Of a stretch of DNA of 64,000 nt, positions 1-8,872 are shown in pieces. Position 1 is the stretch's first letter, and the number at the start of each line of letters is the position of its first letter. The notes below the pieces were generated by a model, which was not told the DNA's origin, did not search any database, and saw nothing but the letters and a program-made list of their open reading frames with translations. The stretch lies in the NCBI RefSeq assembly GCF_020567525.1, contig NZ_JAJCVI010000001.1:372001-436000 (forward strand), read 5' to 3'. The translations under genes and the position numbers were made by a program. The stretch is from Halorubellus salinus (GTDB lineage Archaea; Halobacteriota; Halobacteria; Halobacteriales; Natrialbaceae).

Positions 1-90
1 ACGACGCCGATAGCCGCTTCGCTCCTCACGTTCGGTTTCCGAAACGCAAGCGCTTCGACGTCCTGCTCACTTCGTTCCCAGGACCGTCAC

Positions 91-120
91 AGAAGCGGGC
101 CGGACGGGAACTCGAACCAC
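91..120 (-). repeat. tRNA 3'-end fragment, copy A (att-like)
   Basis: Read on the minus strand this is a T-arm followed by an acceptor 3' strand ending GTCCGGCCCGC, which resembles the 3' end of a haloarchaeal tRNA-Lys. The rest of a tRNA (D-arm, anticodon arm, 5' acceptor strand) is absent, so it is a partial copy of the kind left at an integrase attachment site. It lies exactly 120 bp from copy B, sharing 14 identical bases at one end and diverging in the T-arm. The tRNA identity is recognition by eye and could be another isoacceptor family. Confidence 0.55.
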
Positions 121-210
121 GGTCGCAGCAAGCTGCTCCCTGATTCAATTCCTTCGTGACGTTCCGCGCGGCGCGGACTCCTCGCTCCGCTCGTCGTGTT
201 GCGTCGCGAG

Positions 211-240
211 AGAAGCGGGCCGGAAGGGAATTGAACCCCT
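211..240 (-). repeat. tRNA 3'-end fragment, copy B (probable attL of the element)
   Basis: This second partial tRNA 3' end reads GGGGTTCAATTCCC then CCGGCCCGC on the minus strand, giving a workable 5-bp T-stem and an acceptor strand. No 5' tRNA half follows on either side. A tyrosine integrase gene begins about 380 bp to the right. The usual archaeal arrangement is a partial tRNA copy at one end of an element and the intact tRNA at the other. By that rule the element body lies to the right and the intact minus-strand tRNA should be at its far, right-hand end, beyond this window. Confidence 0.6.
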
Positions 241-241
241 A

Positions 242-289
242 ATGATAAGTTCGAATCGCGGCACAGCGCCGCGATTCGCTCCTTATCAT
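242..289. repeat. 48-bp near-perfect hairpin
   Basis: ATGATAAG (242-249) pairs with CTTATCAT (282-289), and inside it CGAATCGCGGC pairs with GCCGCGATTCG around a 5-nt loop. It sits immediately inside att-like copy B. It could be a recombination or directionality site or a terminator for the flanking unit. Function is inferred only from position. Confidence 0.6.
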
Positions 290-293
290 AAGC

Positions 294-326
294 ATTCGCT
301 CACGTCGCACGGCGACGTTCGCGAAT
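294..326. repeat. 33-bp perfect interrupted palindrome
   Basis: ATTCGC, TC, ACGTCGC, a 3-nt loop, GCGACGT, TC, GCGAAT form a symmetric hairpin directly after the 242-289 hairpin. The remainder of 1-618 contains several other GC-rich stem-loops but no convincing coding frame before the integrase. Confidence 0.6.
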
Positions 327-618
327 ACCCTGACCGCTTTCGCGGGTCGCTCCCTGCCGGGCATCCAGTAGGTGCCGGGCGGGGTGCGCTTCCACGCCGA
401 AAAGACTCAGTTCCGGGCCTGCGGCGCTTCGCGCCGTTCCGGGCTCCTGACCTAGAAGAGTCGATCTCCCGCGCGTTTCGAGCTACAAACCCCTGCAAAG
501 CGGGTTCGCACACTCGGACGCGTGGCGAGTATCGGACACCCAGACCCTCGAAGAGACCTCACATCGGGGCCTCGCAAAGGAACCGGGAATGGCTGTCGTC
601 CTGCGACAGGACAAGAAC

Positions 619-1659
619 ATGACCGACGACCTAGAGCCCATCGGGCCACGAGAAGCCCTCGAACTGTACGCCAAAGACCGCGACATAGCAACGTCGACCG
701 AGCGCGCCCACCGTCGGCGCATCGGCCGGCTCGCCGCGTGGTGCGAGAGTCAAGGTATAGACAACCTCAACAACATCAACGGTCGGAAGCTGCACCGGTT
801 CAAGATCGACGCGTTCGAATCGAAGGACAACGGCGGGAACTACTCTCGGGAGACCATCCGGAGCGTGATGGACACCATCCGCGTCTTCATCCGTTGGTGC
901 GAGTCCATCGACGCCGTTCCACAGGGCACCAGTGAGAAGGTGCAATCACCCTCGCCGGAGAACACGCGTACCGAAACGCTCGATGCGGAACGCGCAGGAC
1001 AGATCCTCCGCTACCTGCACGAGTACGAGTACGCGAGCCATCGTCACTGCCTCATCGAAGTCTTCTGGCACACTGGCCTTCGGCTCGGCGGCGTTCACGG
1101 TCTCGACGTCGACACGGTTCACCTCGACGAGAACTACGTCGAACCGCTCCACCGGCCCGAAGAAGACACCCCACTCAAGAACGGCGAGGCCGGCGAACGA
1201 CTGGTCAACATCTCCGAAAGCACCTCTCAGGTCATCGCCGACTACATCGAGAACAACCGCCACGACGTCAATGACGACTACGGCCGGGAACCGCTGTTCA
1301 GTAGCCGATACGGTCGTCGTGCCAAAACCAACCTCCGCGAGATAGTGTACGCCGTCACCTGCCCCTGCACGTACACGAACGAGTGCCCCCACGGCCGAAC
1401 GATCAGCGAGTGCGAGGCCACGGCTCGGAAGGATCAGGCATCGAAGTGTCCGTCTTCCCTCTACCCGCACGCGTTCCGACGTGGCAGCATCACGCACCAC
1501 CTGCGTGAGGACATGCCGAAACATCTCGTCTCGGATCGGATGGACGTGAACTCCGAGACGCTCGACAAACACTACGACACGCGTTCGGACAAGGAGCGGA
1601 TGAACCAACGGCGAGACTACCTCCCCTCGAACAACGACCCGAACCGTCGAGAAAAGTAG
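619..1659 (+). CDS. Tyrosine recombinase / integrase (XerC/D-like)
   Basis: A 346-residue site-specific recombinase expected to integrate or excise the element by strand exchange at a tRNA attachment site. The N-terminal 110 residues look like a SAM-like core-binding domain. The catalytic domain shows Arg155 (TGLRLGG), a possible Lys187, His284-x-x-Arg287 (HAFRR), and the nucleophile Tyr319 (LDKHYD). A Cys-rich insert at residues 248-277 (C248, C250, C256, C265, C277) precedes the HxxR box and may bind zinc. The ATG at 619 is preferred over one 30 nt upstream because the protein then begins with the SAM-like domain. The gene directly follows the tRNA 3' fragments, supporting a role in integration there. 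Confidence 0.9.
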   Translation: MTDDLEPIGPREALELYAKDRDIATSTERAHRRRIGRLAAWCESQGIDNLNNINGRKLHRFKIDAFESKDNGGNYSRETIRSVMDTIRVFIRWCESIDAVPQGTSEKVQSPSPENTRTETLDAERAGQILRYLHEYEYASHRHCLIEVFWHTGLRLGGVHGLDVDTVHLDENYVEPLHRPEEDTPLKNGEAGERLVNISESTSQVIADYIENNRHDVNDDYGREPLFSSRYGRRAKTNLREIVYAVTCPCTYTNECPHGRTISECEATARKDQASKCPSSLYPHAFRRGSITHHLREDMPKHLVSDRMDVNSETLDKHYDTRSDKERMNQRRDYLPSNNDPNRREK

Positions 1660-1883
1660 TCACGCCCCGGAACCGCTTCGCTAAGCATCATCAGCTATTC
1701 TTTCTTTGGTTTTCTCTCCCCGCGAGTGATCCGCACAGTTCCTGAACAACCAATGACTGCCATACGCGCTCAATTACACTGGCTTGTTGACGGGTACTCA
1801 ACTAACCACTGGCGACGAGTGCTCTCTATCAGTTCCATTCTCAGTGCGCAAACTACTTGTCTATACTCCAACCTGCTAAAGTC

Positions 1884-3017
1884 ATGCGTGATTTATCAAT
1901 ACCACGTCGAGATTTTTTAGACTCAATTGTTTTTGGTGGTTTGGCATCTGGAGTCCTAAGCGAAATCTCATGGAAAAGTCCAGATGATTTGCGAAGCATC
2001 TCTTACAGTGAGACCCTAGCCGGTGTCATTGACGAACAAGATCCCACATCAGGGTTTGAAGATCGAGATTACTATACTGAGCCAATCAAGTTTGAGGGCT
2101 CGGCTGGAGATTCGATTTTCGTTGAATTATCCAGTGACGAATTTGAACCCCACATCAGACTGTTAAACCCCAATGGGAGGCCAATCGGGACAGATAATCT
2201 AGAGGGTGCGACTGGTATCAAAGCCTACCTACAAAAAGACGGGACTCACACAATCAATGTCTCAACAAGTAAACCAAAGAGAACCGGACGCTATTCAATT
2301 TCTATCGCAAAAATCACATCGGACTTGAGACAAATTCGTTATGGGCAGCACAAAGGTGGCATCATCAGCGAGTCTGATCCGACTTCGGGTTTTTATCGAG
2401 AACAGACTCGATATATTGAGCCGGTGACCTTCGAAGGTACATCTGGCGACTCTGTTACTATCACAATGTTTATTGAAAACTTTAACTTTGAGATATATGA
2501 TAATCCGAGACTACGATTAATTGACCCAGACGGTAATACCATAGCATCAGACAGTGGTGCAATACGAGCTATCTCAGGACGCGCTATGGTGGGTATTTCT
2601 GCAGACTTATACATTGATGGGGAATATACAATTAACGTCGGTAGCACGGATAGCGCCCCCGGTGGAGAATATCTCTTACATCTCGAAGGTGAGTCTTCAA
2701 ATCCGCCCAGTTCCACCGAGACTGAAACAACTTCCAAACTGACTGAGACCCCCACTACTACGACACAGACAGAGCCCACAACGACGATATCGACTGAACA
2801 ACCGAGCACGATACAGAGTGAACGCTCAGCTACGTCACCTACTGAGAATCCAACCACGGTCGACAACTCTACTCGAACATCTGAATTTCAGCGGGGGTTC
2901 TTCAATAACAATCAAGCAGGTAATCTAAAATTCCTTAATAATCCCTTCTTTTTGACTGTTGCTGGATTTCTAATTTCAGTATCGGGAATCGTGTACCAGT
3001 TACTGGAGGACGACTGA
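1884..3017 (+). CDS. Secreted/anchored protein with two PPC-like beta domains
   Basis: The N-terminus has a twin-arginine-like signal (PRRDFLDSIVFGGLASG), so export through Tat is likely. Two repeats resemble bacterial pre-peptidase C-terminal (PPC) beta-sandwich domains: EPIKFEGSAGDSIFVEL with IRLLNPNGRPIG, and EPVTFEGTSGDSVTI with LRLIDPDGNTI. A Thr/Ser/Pro-rich stalk of about 75 residues follows, then a C-terminal membrane helix (FFLTVAGFLISVSGIVYQLL). The result is a surface protein on a stalk. The start at 1884 removes nine residues and places the Tat motif near the N-terminus. The gene is AT-rich compared with its neighbours, suggesting transfer. The next gene begins 2 nt after its stop, so they are probably co-transcribed. 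Confidence 0.7.
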   Translation: MRDLSIPRRDFLDSIVFGGLASGVLSEISWKSPDDLRSISYSETLAGVIDEQDPTSGFEDRDYYTEPIKFEGSAGDSIFVELSSDEFEPHIRLLNPNGRPIGTDNLEGATGIKAYLQKDGTHTINVSTSKPKRTGRYSISIAKITSDLRQIRYGQHKGGIISESDPTSGFYREQTRYIEPVTFEGTSGDSVTITMFIENFNFEIYDNPRLRLIDPDGNTIASDSGAIRAISGRAMVGISADLYIDGEYTINVGSTDSAPGGEYLLHLEGESSNPPSSTETETTSKLTETPTTTTQTEPTTTISTEQPSTIQSERSATSPTENPTTVDNSTRTSEFQRGFFNNNQAGNLKFLNNPFFLTVAGFLISVSGIVYQLLEDD

Positions 3018-3019
3018 CG

Positions 3020-3655
3020 ATGGCGAGAGGACTTCCCGCTTTTTGGAGTTCGATCATCGGTGTTCCCTTTATTGGGGTCGGACTATTTCTCTACTTGGCC
3101 GAGACAAATCATCCCGCAGAATTGGGAATCCCGTTTATACTCTTTGGAATCTTCATTGTCGGAGTTGGGCTGTACGTTCACTATATCGCTGCACCCAAAC
3201 CACCGAAACTACGAGAAAACGAAGAACTCATAGACGACCGGCATCCTACTCAGCGCGTAGCTCTGGCCAAAATCCTCGTCAGCATCCCATTGTTGGCTCT
3301 TGCCCTTTATTTACTATTCCACACAAAAGAGCCGTACGTATATCCGACAATAGCATTTATTACTGGATTATATTTCCTTTCAGAAGGTCTCCAAACCTAC
3401 TGGACTAATAGTCTCACGAAGTACTACATTACTAACCAACGTATCGTTAAAGAATATCGACTTCTTTCTCTCATACGACGTGAAATTCCGTTCGGGAAGG
3501 TCAGAGCCGTCGAAATTCGGAAATCTCCAACGGAGGCAATAGTCGGTCTAGGAAATGTGCGTGTGGCCAGTGGAGAGGGGGGGACACTCGAGATAGTCAT
3601 GCAGAATATCGAAAACACAACTGACTTCGCTGACAAGATTCGCAACCTCATATAA
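3020..3655 (+). CDS. Membrane protein with C-terminal bacterial-PH-like domain
   Basis: A 211-residue protein with four predicted membrane helices (around residues 8-27, 34-56, 80-100 and 107-125). A cytoplasmic C-terminus with the pattern YYITNQRIVKEY then IPFGKVRAVEIRKS and VGLGNVRVAS is typical of YdbS/DUF304 (bPH2) proteins. Such proteins are membrane-associated scaffolds of poorly known function. It starts 2 nt after the stalked surface protein and shares its AT-rich composition, so the two probably form a surface-envelope pair. Confidence 0.7.
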   Translation: MARGLPAFWSSIIGVPFIGVGLFLYLAETNHPAELGIPFILFGIFIVGVGLYVHYIAAPKPPKLRENEELIDDRHPTQRVALAKILVSIPLLALALYLLFHTKEPYVYPTIAFITGLYFLSEGLQTYWTNSLTKYYITNQRIVKEYRLLSLIRREIPFGKVRAVEIRKSPTEAIVGLGNVRVASGEGGTLEIVMQNIENTTDFADKIRNLI

Positions 3656-3701
3656 TTATAGGACTTTAGACAGGTGGTCGAACATAATCAACCAAGGCTC
3701 C

Positions 3702-5831
3702 TCACCTGAAGAGCCGGCTCAAGAATCCTGTCCCAGATTCCTCTCTTTTGGTCAGTTCGTCAATATCCAACCACTCCCCAAAGTCCTCCGGGTTCTTTAC
3801 AATGATGTTACGACCGCTCTTCTCGGGACGCATCTTCGTCGGTAGCGTCTTCCGATAGCTGTAGAGTTCGTGTGGTTCGAGGTCGAACTCTGCGATGAGG
3901 TGGTCTTCCCGGCGTTCGAACGAGACATCGCCCCGCTTGGAGGCTTGCCGCCACTTTCGCTTCCCGATGTTGTACTTGCGGTTCGCTGGTTCGACGGGGA
4001 AGTAGTCTGGCTCCTTCCGGCCGGCCCGATCGTAGAACTCGCGGAACACGCGTCGCACGTCCTCGACCGTCCCGCCCGCATCCAAGTACATCTCCTCCTC
4101 GAGAATCCGACGGGAGACGTAGGAGAAGATCGGGTTCTGCTCGTCAAGAATCTCGTTGAGGTCTTCCTGCGCCTTGTAGAATCCCTCGTCCTCGGGGTTC
4201 GATGGGAAGGCGACGTCGAAGTGCAGCATCTTCGAGCGGTTCCGGAACCAGTCATTCGGACGAGAGTCGTTACTCGTGAAGATGATGGATGGGTAAGATA
4301 CCTCGTCTCCCGGATTCCACGAGTCCTGCCAGAAGTTCCGGAGCGTATCCACACGCTCGATCTTCTGCTTCGAGATGTCCGAGACTACGTAGGGGAACAC
4401 CGTGTCGATGTTGCGTAGTGAGCGAATCTGGTTCTTCCCGACGTTGTCGGCATCGGCACCTCCGCGGACGAAGTCGTCAGAGATGAGTCGAAGCAGGAAC
4501 TCTGTGAACTTGTCCTTCCCCGCGTCGGATTCCCCGAAGACGTACAGGTACTGGAGCGCGTTGTCCAGCGTGACGTCTCCATAGAACTGGCGTGCGTAGA
4601 GGTTCACGAACGGTGCCCACAGGCCGTAGAGAATGGCCTCGTACATGTGCGCCATCACTGCTTGCGGGTTGTTCGTCTCTCCCCACTTGTCGACCGTCTC
4701 GACGTACTCTTCGATGTTCGCGAGCGCAGCATTGAGCACTTCGGGGTCGGCTTCCTCCTCGGCGGTTAGAATCCGGTGGTGTTCTCCATGCTGGAGGTGG
4801 ACGCGTCCGGCCTCGGTGTCGACCCACATCTTCGGTACATCGTACCGAGTTTCGAGATAGTTCGTGTAGCCCTCGACGGGCGTCGTGATCGCATCTGTGC
4901 CGACGTCAGCGCCACGCCGCTTGAGATCGGTTTCCATCTGGTCAAGGTAACCGTCCGTCTCGAAGCCCTGTGTTGGAAGCGTGATCGAATATTCGGGGGT
5001 CTTCGCCGCTGTCACTCCCTCAGGAGTCTCGCCAGAAGATCCATCCTCCCCACTCACCGTCTCCTCTCCGTCAGTCTCCCCGGCTTCGACGTGTTCGACA
5101 GTAACGACCTCATCTGCTTCATCCACATCATCCGACACACCGACGACCTTGTCCACCTTGTCACCGAGGTCGTCTAACTCTTCGCCGATACTCGAGTGAA
5201 TCTCTCCCTGTTCCGAGAGCTGCGTATCCCGGTTGTCGATCCAAAGCTCGATCCGTCGCTCCTTCTCCTCCTCGTCATCAAGTTGCTCCAACTCTTCAGC
5301 GAGGTTCTCCATGAAGATCTCGTTCGCATAGCTGTCGCGGTGGTCTTCGATCCATTCGAGAAACCGTTCATCGAGCTGGCTCCCCACGCTCGTGTTGAAC
5401 ACAACGACGCTGTTGGTCTGGTTCTTCCAGCTATTGTAGGAGAGGTTTGCACTTCCAGCAATCAGGACGACCTCCTCGTCTGGCTTGACGATGCGATAGA
5501 GCTTCGAGTGAACGACCTTCCGATTCTTCAGTCGGACGATCAAGCTATCCTCGCGATAGTGGCGCTCAAGTTGGCGTGCAATCGTGGCGTCATCAACGGA
5601 GGACTGGTACTCCTCGCGGTTGCCGACGAGCACATCCATCGTCTCCAACTTCGCCTCTTCCTTCTCAAACAGATCGAGCAGCAACTCTGGTGACTCACAG
5701 TACGTTACAGCATCAACGTGAATCGCACCCTCGAAGAAATCAGTAAACGACTCCCAGCTTTTCACCGTTTGCCACTCCATCTCCGCCGCATCCCCGAACC
5801 CGCCCAAATTAATCGTCGTCGCCCAATCCAT
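3702..5831 (-). CDS. PLD-family domain fused to a P-loop ATPase
   Basis: A 709-residue two-domain protein. Residues near 105-135 show the phospholipase D/nuclease signature (HSKLY, then GSANLSYNSW), which in this superfamily forms a phosphodiesterase active site; one HKD motif implies dimerisation. An acidic low-complexity linker follows. The C-terminal half has a P-loop (FGESDAGKDKF), a hydrophobic strand ending SIIFTSNDSRPNDWF, and an organisation recalling viral SF3/D5-type ATPases. The P-loop has Asp where Ser/Thr normally follows GK. The ATG at 5831 is preferred to a TTG 81 nt upstream. Nuclease plus ATPase suggests a defence or replication-interference protein. No partner is obvious on this strand. 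Confidence 0.6.
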   Translation of the reverse strand: MDWATTINLGGFGDAAEMEWQTVKSWESFTDFFEGAIHVDAVTYCESPELLLDLFEKEEAKLETMDVLVGNREEYQSSVDDATIARQLERHYREDSLIVRLKNRKVVHSKLYRIVKPDEEVVLIAGSANLSYNSWKNQTNSVVVFNTSVGSQLDERFLEWIEDHRDSYANEIFMENLAEELEQLDDEEEKERRIELWIDNRDTQLSEQGEIHSSIGEELDDLGDKVDKVVGVSDDVDEADEVVTVEHVEAGETDGEETVSGEDGSSGETPEGVTAAKTPEYSITLPTQGFETDGYLDQMETDLKRRGADVGTDAITTPVEGYTNYLETRYDVPKMWVDTEAGRVHLQHGEHHRILTAEEEADPEVLNAALANIEEYVETVDKWGETNNPQAVMAHMYEAILYGLWAPFVNLYARQFYGDVTLDNALQYLYVFGESDAGKDKFTEFLLRLISDDFVRGGADADNVGKNQIRSLRNIDTVFPYVVSDISKQKIERVDTLRNFWQDSWNPGDEVSYPSIIFTSNDSRPNDWFRNRSKMLHFDVAFPSNPEDEGFYKAQEDLNEILDEQNPIFSYVSRRILEEEMYLDAGGTVEDVRRVFREFYDRAGRKEPDYFPVEPANRKYNIGKRKWRQASKRGDVSFERREDHLIAEFDLEPHELYSYRKTLPTKMRPEKSGRNIIVKNPEDFGEWLDIDELTKREESGTGFLSRLFR

Positions 5832-6114
5832 GGTGTTCGTGGTCTGGAGAGACGGCCTCATAAGAATTGTCCACGGGCTGAACAATATGCCGGGTACCGT
5901 CTGTGACTTCAAAGATGCTGATACCAGCCAAGTAGGGGATGCGCTCCCAGGGCTTCTCCGGGAGTACTGGGTCGGACTCGTCTAAAGGGTTCTCGCAGAA
6001 GCACACGTGATAGAGGGAGTCAACGACATTGGCGTCAATCTGGTAGGCCTAGGTCGTGAGTTCGTAGAAACTATGTAACTGGTCATTCACCCAGATCTCC
6101 GCAAAATCAACAAT
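5809..6114 (-). pseudogene. Decayed reading frame with internal TAG
   Basis: One minus-strand frame encodes a protein-like segment (IVDFAEIWVNDQLHSFYELTT, stop, AYQIDANVVDSLYHVCFCENPLDESD and onward to GLGDDD). The TAG is near 6047. Only the second half can start by itself, at a GTG at 6006. Composition is normal for a haloarchaeal protein on both sides of the stop, so it looks like the 3' end of a gene that has lost its 5' part and gained a nonsense mutation. The family is not recognised. The tail overlaps the likely start of the PLD-ATPase gene by 23 nt. Confidence 0.4.
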
Positions 6115-6180
6115 CTATCAATATTCATATCACGGTCTCGGTGGTAGATGACGAAAACAGATCGAGTTTGAACAGCAACA

Positions 6181-7710
6181 CTACTTCTTTGGCAACGTCA
6201 TCTCGACGCGTGCACCTTCGCTGGTATTGGTTAGACGAATCGCTCCCTGCGACTTTTCGACAACCCACTTCATCAACCAAAGTCCGACACCTGAACCGTG
6301 CGAGAGTGAGGTTTCCTCCTCGTTATTTATGACGCCCAGTTCTTCTTCTGGAATTCCCTCACCATTGTCCTTTACAACTATCGAAGCGCAGTCCTCCTGG
6401 ATTTTCGAGGTGACTCTCACCACTACTGGCGAAGAGTTGTGCTTTAGCGCGTTCTCAAGAGCGTTCTCAATCGCTTGCTCAATACCGATTACCGCTGAAA
6501 CATCCACATCATCAACACTCACGGCGATGGTCTCGCTAGGAAATTTGCTCTCGACTTCGCTCACGGCCGCCGACACCATTCGTTGAAGAGAGTCGGACTG
6601 TATCTCTCGTTCTTCACTCATCACTCTCTCGACTTGCCGCGCTTTGCCACAATGGCTGAGCAGCCGCTTGGAGGCCTCGAGAATGCTTTCTGCTGTACTA
6701 TCGGTTGACTCGCTCTCGTTATTGTTCGCGATAATTTCAGCATGACCGTTGATTAGTGAGAGCTCATTCCGCATGTTGTGACGGAAAACACGGGAGAAAA
6801 CTTGACGGAGTAGATCAAGTTCTTTCTGCCGTTTTTGTAGTTCCTGCTCATTGTTTAACCGTTGGACGACCTCTCTCGCATGACCAGACAGTAGCTCCAC
6901 CAACTCCATATCGGTCTGGTCAAACGCAGCACGATCAAACGATGCTGCTTGGACAACGCCCACGTCCTCCATTGGAACCGTCAGCACTGACGAGTACTCT
7001 CCATCAGGTTCGGCATCAGGATGTTCTGTAACATCGTCGACCAGTATCGACTGTTTCTTGTGATATGCTTTCCCAGCAAGCCCGGCCTCCTCTAAGTCTA
7101 CGGGCGGGTCAGAATACCCATCGTCCGGGAGATCGCTCGAAGTAGCGGCGAGCCAAAGCTTATTGTTTTCAACCCGGTCTACTGCACACATATTGAGATC
7201 GAGAATGTCTTCTAGCGCCTCAATCATCACGTCGTAGACCGCTTCAGGGGAGTCACATCCAGCGAGTTCGACACTAATCTCATAGAGGCGCTCAATTTGA
7301 TTGTGGCGGCGCTCGATTTCTCGCTCCCGAGTTCGTTGCGTGGTGATGTTCTCCAACATGACGAGCGCACCACTCTCGCCTGAATCAACGATGGTCGGGA
7401 TCACTGAGCCTCGTGCATACCGGCGATTATCATCCACAGTTAAAAAGCGATACTCCCGAGCCTCAACCGCGTTGTCGTTATGAAGTGCTTGATCAAGTCG
7501 ATTCTTAGACGCCGGTTGAGCTTCCTCTGGGATGAATTGGAGTGCAGACGATTCGAGTAGTGACTGCACGGTGTCTGCCTCGACTGCCTCTCTCCATGCC
7601 TCATTTGCCTCTCGAATCCGATAATCTGTATCGACAACCAGTATTGGAACCGGTGAATTCTCGACCAGCCGATGATGTCCCCCATCTCCGCCTTGGGGCG
7701 ATTCTCTCAT
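6181..7710 (-). CDS. PAS-GAF sensor histidine kinase
   Basis: A 509-residue cytosolic kinase with no membrane segments. It has a PAS domain (about 15-125, ENSPVPILVVDTDYRI), a GAF domain (about 135-285), the phospho-acceptor His311 in the haloarchaeal H-box VFRHNMRNEL, and an ATP-binding domain with the N-box (ENALENALKHN), G1 (DNGEGIP) and G2 (GSGVGLWLMKWVVEKSQG). It should autophosphorylate in response to a small-molecule or redox signal sensed by PAS/GAF. No response regulator lies beside it, so the partner is unknown. It looks intact. Confidence 0.93.
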   Translation of the reverse strand: MRESPQGGDGGHHRLVENSPVPILVVDTDYRIREANEAWREAVEADTVQSLLESSALQFIPEEAQPASKNRLDQALHNDNAVEAREYRFLTVDDNRRYARGSVIPTIVDSGESGALVMLENITTQRTREREIERRHNQIERLYEISVELAGCDSPEAVYDVMIEALEDILDLNMCAVDRVENNKLWLAATSSDLPDDGYSDPPVDLEEAGLAGKAYHKKQSILVDDVTEHPDAEPDGEYSSVLTVPMEDVGVVQAASFDRAAFDQTDMELVELLSGHAREVVQRLNNEQELQKRQKELDLLRQVFSRVFRHNMRNELSLINGHAEIIANNNESESTDSTAESILEASKRLLSHCGKARQVERVMSEEREIQSDSLQRMVSAAVSEVESKFPSETIAVSVDDVDVSAVIGIEQAIENALENALKHNSSPVVVRVTSKIQEDCASIVVKDNGEGIPEEELGVINNEEETSLSHGSGVGLWLMKWVVEKSQGAIRLTNTSEGARVEMTLPKK

Positions 7711-7929
7711 TGTTGGCTACTGTACTCTTTAGGAAGATATCATTTGTGGCGCGGTTGCCACTTGTTTTGATTCGTCCAACACGGCGAATCCACTGTCTGT
7801 GGACGATAGTCATCTATAGTGTAACAAATATAGGCGTTTAATATCGGAACAGTAGATGGAAGACAATTCCTTCGGCGCACCAGCGACTCACGTTGATACG
7901 GTCTAAGTGAGGTCGAAAATCGCTTACCT

Positions 7930-8839
7930 CTACGAGGAGTCGAAATCGAACTCACCGTTTCCCTCGGCCGAGATGACCTCAGCGCGGAACTGCTGCCAGA
8001 GCGACTCTGTCGGCCAGTCCTCCGACCACTCTACCTCCCACTCGCCGGTCGGCGAAACGTGGACGAGTGCCGCCCCATCAAGTTCGCGAAACGCGTGCTG
8101 GTATGCCGTTGCCTGCATGCGGTGAGACGTCCGCAGCGCCCCAGTCTTGATGTCGACGGCACGGCGCTTGGAGCGCATCTCTGCCACGAGGTCGATCTGC
8201 CCACCGAAGCCGACCGGAGGCCACGCGTCCCCATCGAGTAGCCGGACGAACATCAGTTCCCCGCGCCACACGTCGTCGTAACCAATGTTCAAGGCCGGCC
8301 GAATCGTCGTGCGCCACAGGTGTCCGATCTCGTCGGCATCCTGCTCTGCGACATCTAGGAGCGGATGCTCCGCTGGATACCGGTCGTACTCCCAGCCATC
8401 GGCAGCGAGCCCCACGTCGTCGTACGAACGGATGGTCTCGAATAGCGTCGCCGCAGAATGGTGACGGACGCTTTCGTCCGATGGCTGGATCAGTTCTTCG
8501 CGAGCCTCGATAGTGCCATCGGGCGTGCTGACGTCCATCTGGCTCGTGATGCGGTAGTGGCCGAGGATCCCCAGCTGTCGCTTGTACCAGTACTGCACCC
8601 ACCAGCGCAGCGTGTTCTTTCGCCACTTGCGCAATGGCCATTGACTCTCGAACAGGGGTGACTCTTCTGGGAAACTGCTGAGTCGATGTTACCCGTGACC
8701 GTGGTAACACTGGCCTGACGCCGCCTTCCTCGTCCTCGTACCAACGGTCTTCATCGTCCGTCGTTCCTCGTCGTACCGTACGCCGCCGAAACCGTGATTG
8801 GAGCCAGTTCCTCACTGGTAGGTGGTTCGGGTTCGTCAT
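7930..8839 (-). pseudogene. Frameshifted PD-(D/E)XK nuclease (paralogue of 30835-31737)
   Basis: The C-terminal 234 residues match the intact protein at 30835-31737 almost throughout, including GGQIDLVAEMRSKRRAVDIKTG and the Gln-containing helix MQATAYQHAF, hallmarks of Cas4/RecB-type nucleases. The N-terminus (MTNPNHLPVRNWLQSRFRRR, onward to YEDEEGG) matches the paralogue but lies in another frame. A short third-frame segment (VTTVTGNIDSA) matches the piece between, so two frameshifts fall near 8700 and 8670. The start at 8839 is 33 nt from the stop of the SMC remnant, so they were one operon. A shorter product from the TTG near 8634 is possible. Confidence 0.75.
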
Positions 8840-8872
8840 TGGTGTAGTGCGAGTGCGGCTGCTCGTTGGCGC

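Noticed and set aside
91-480. An intact intron-containing tRNA on the minus strand
   Set aside because: No matching 5' acceptor strand (GGGCCGG) or cloverleaf could be found to the right of either fragment.
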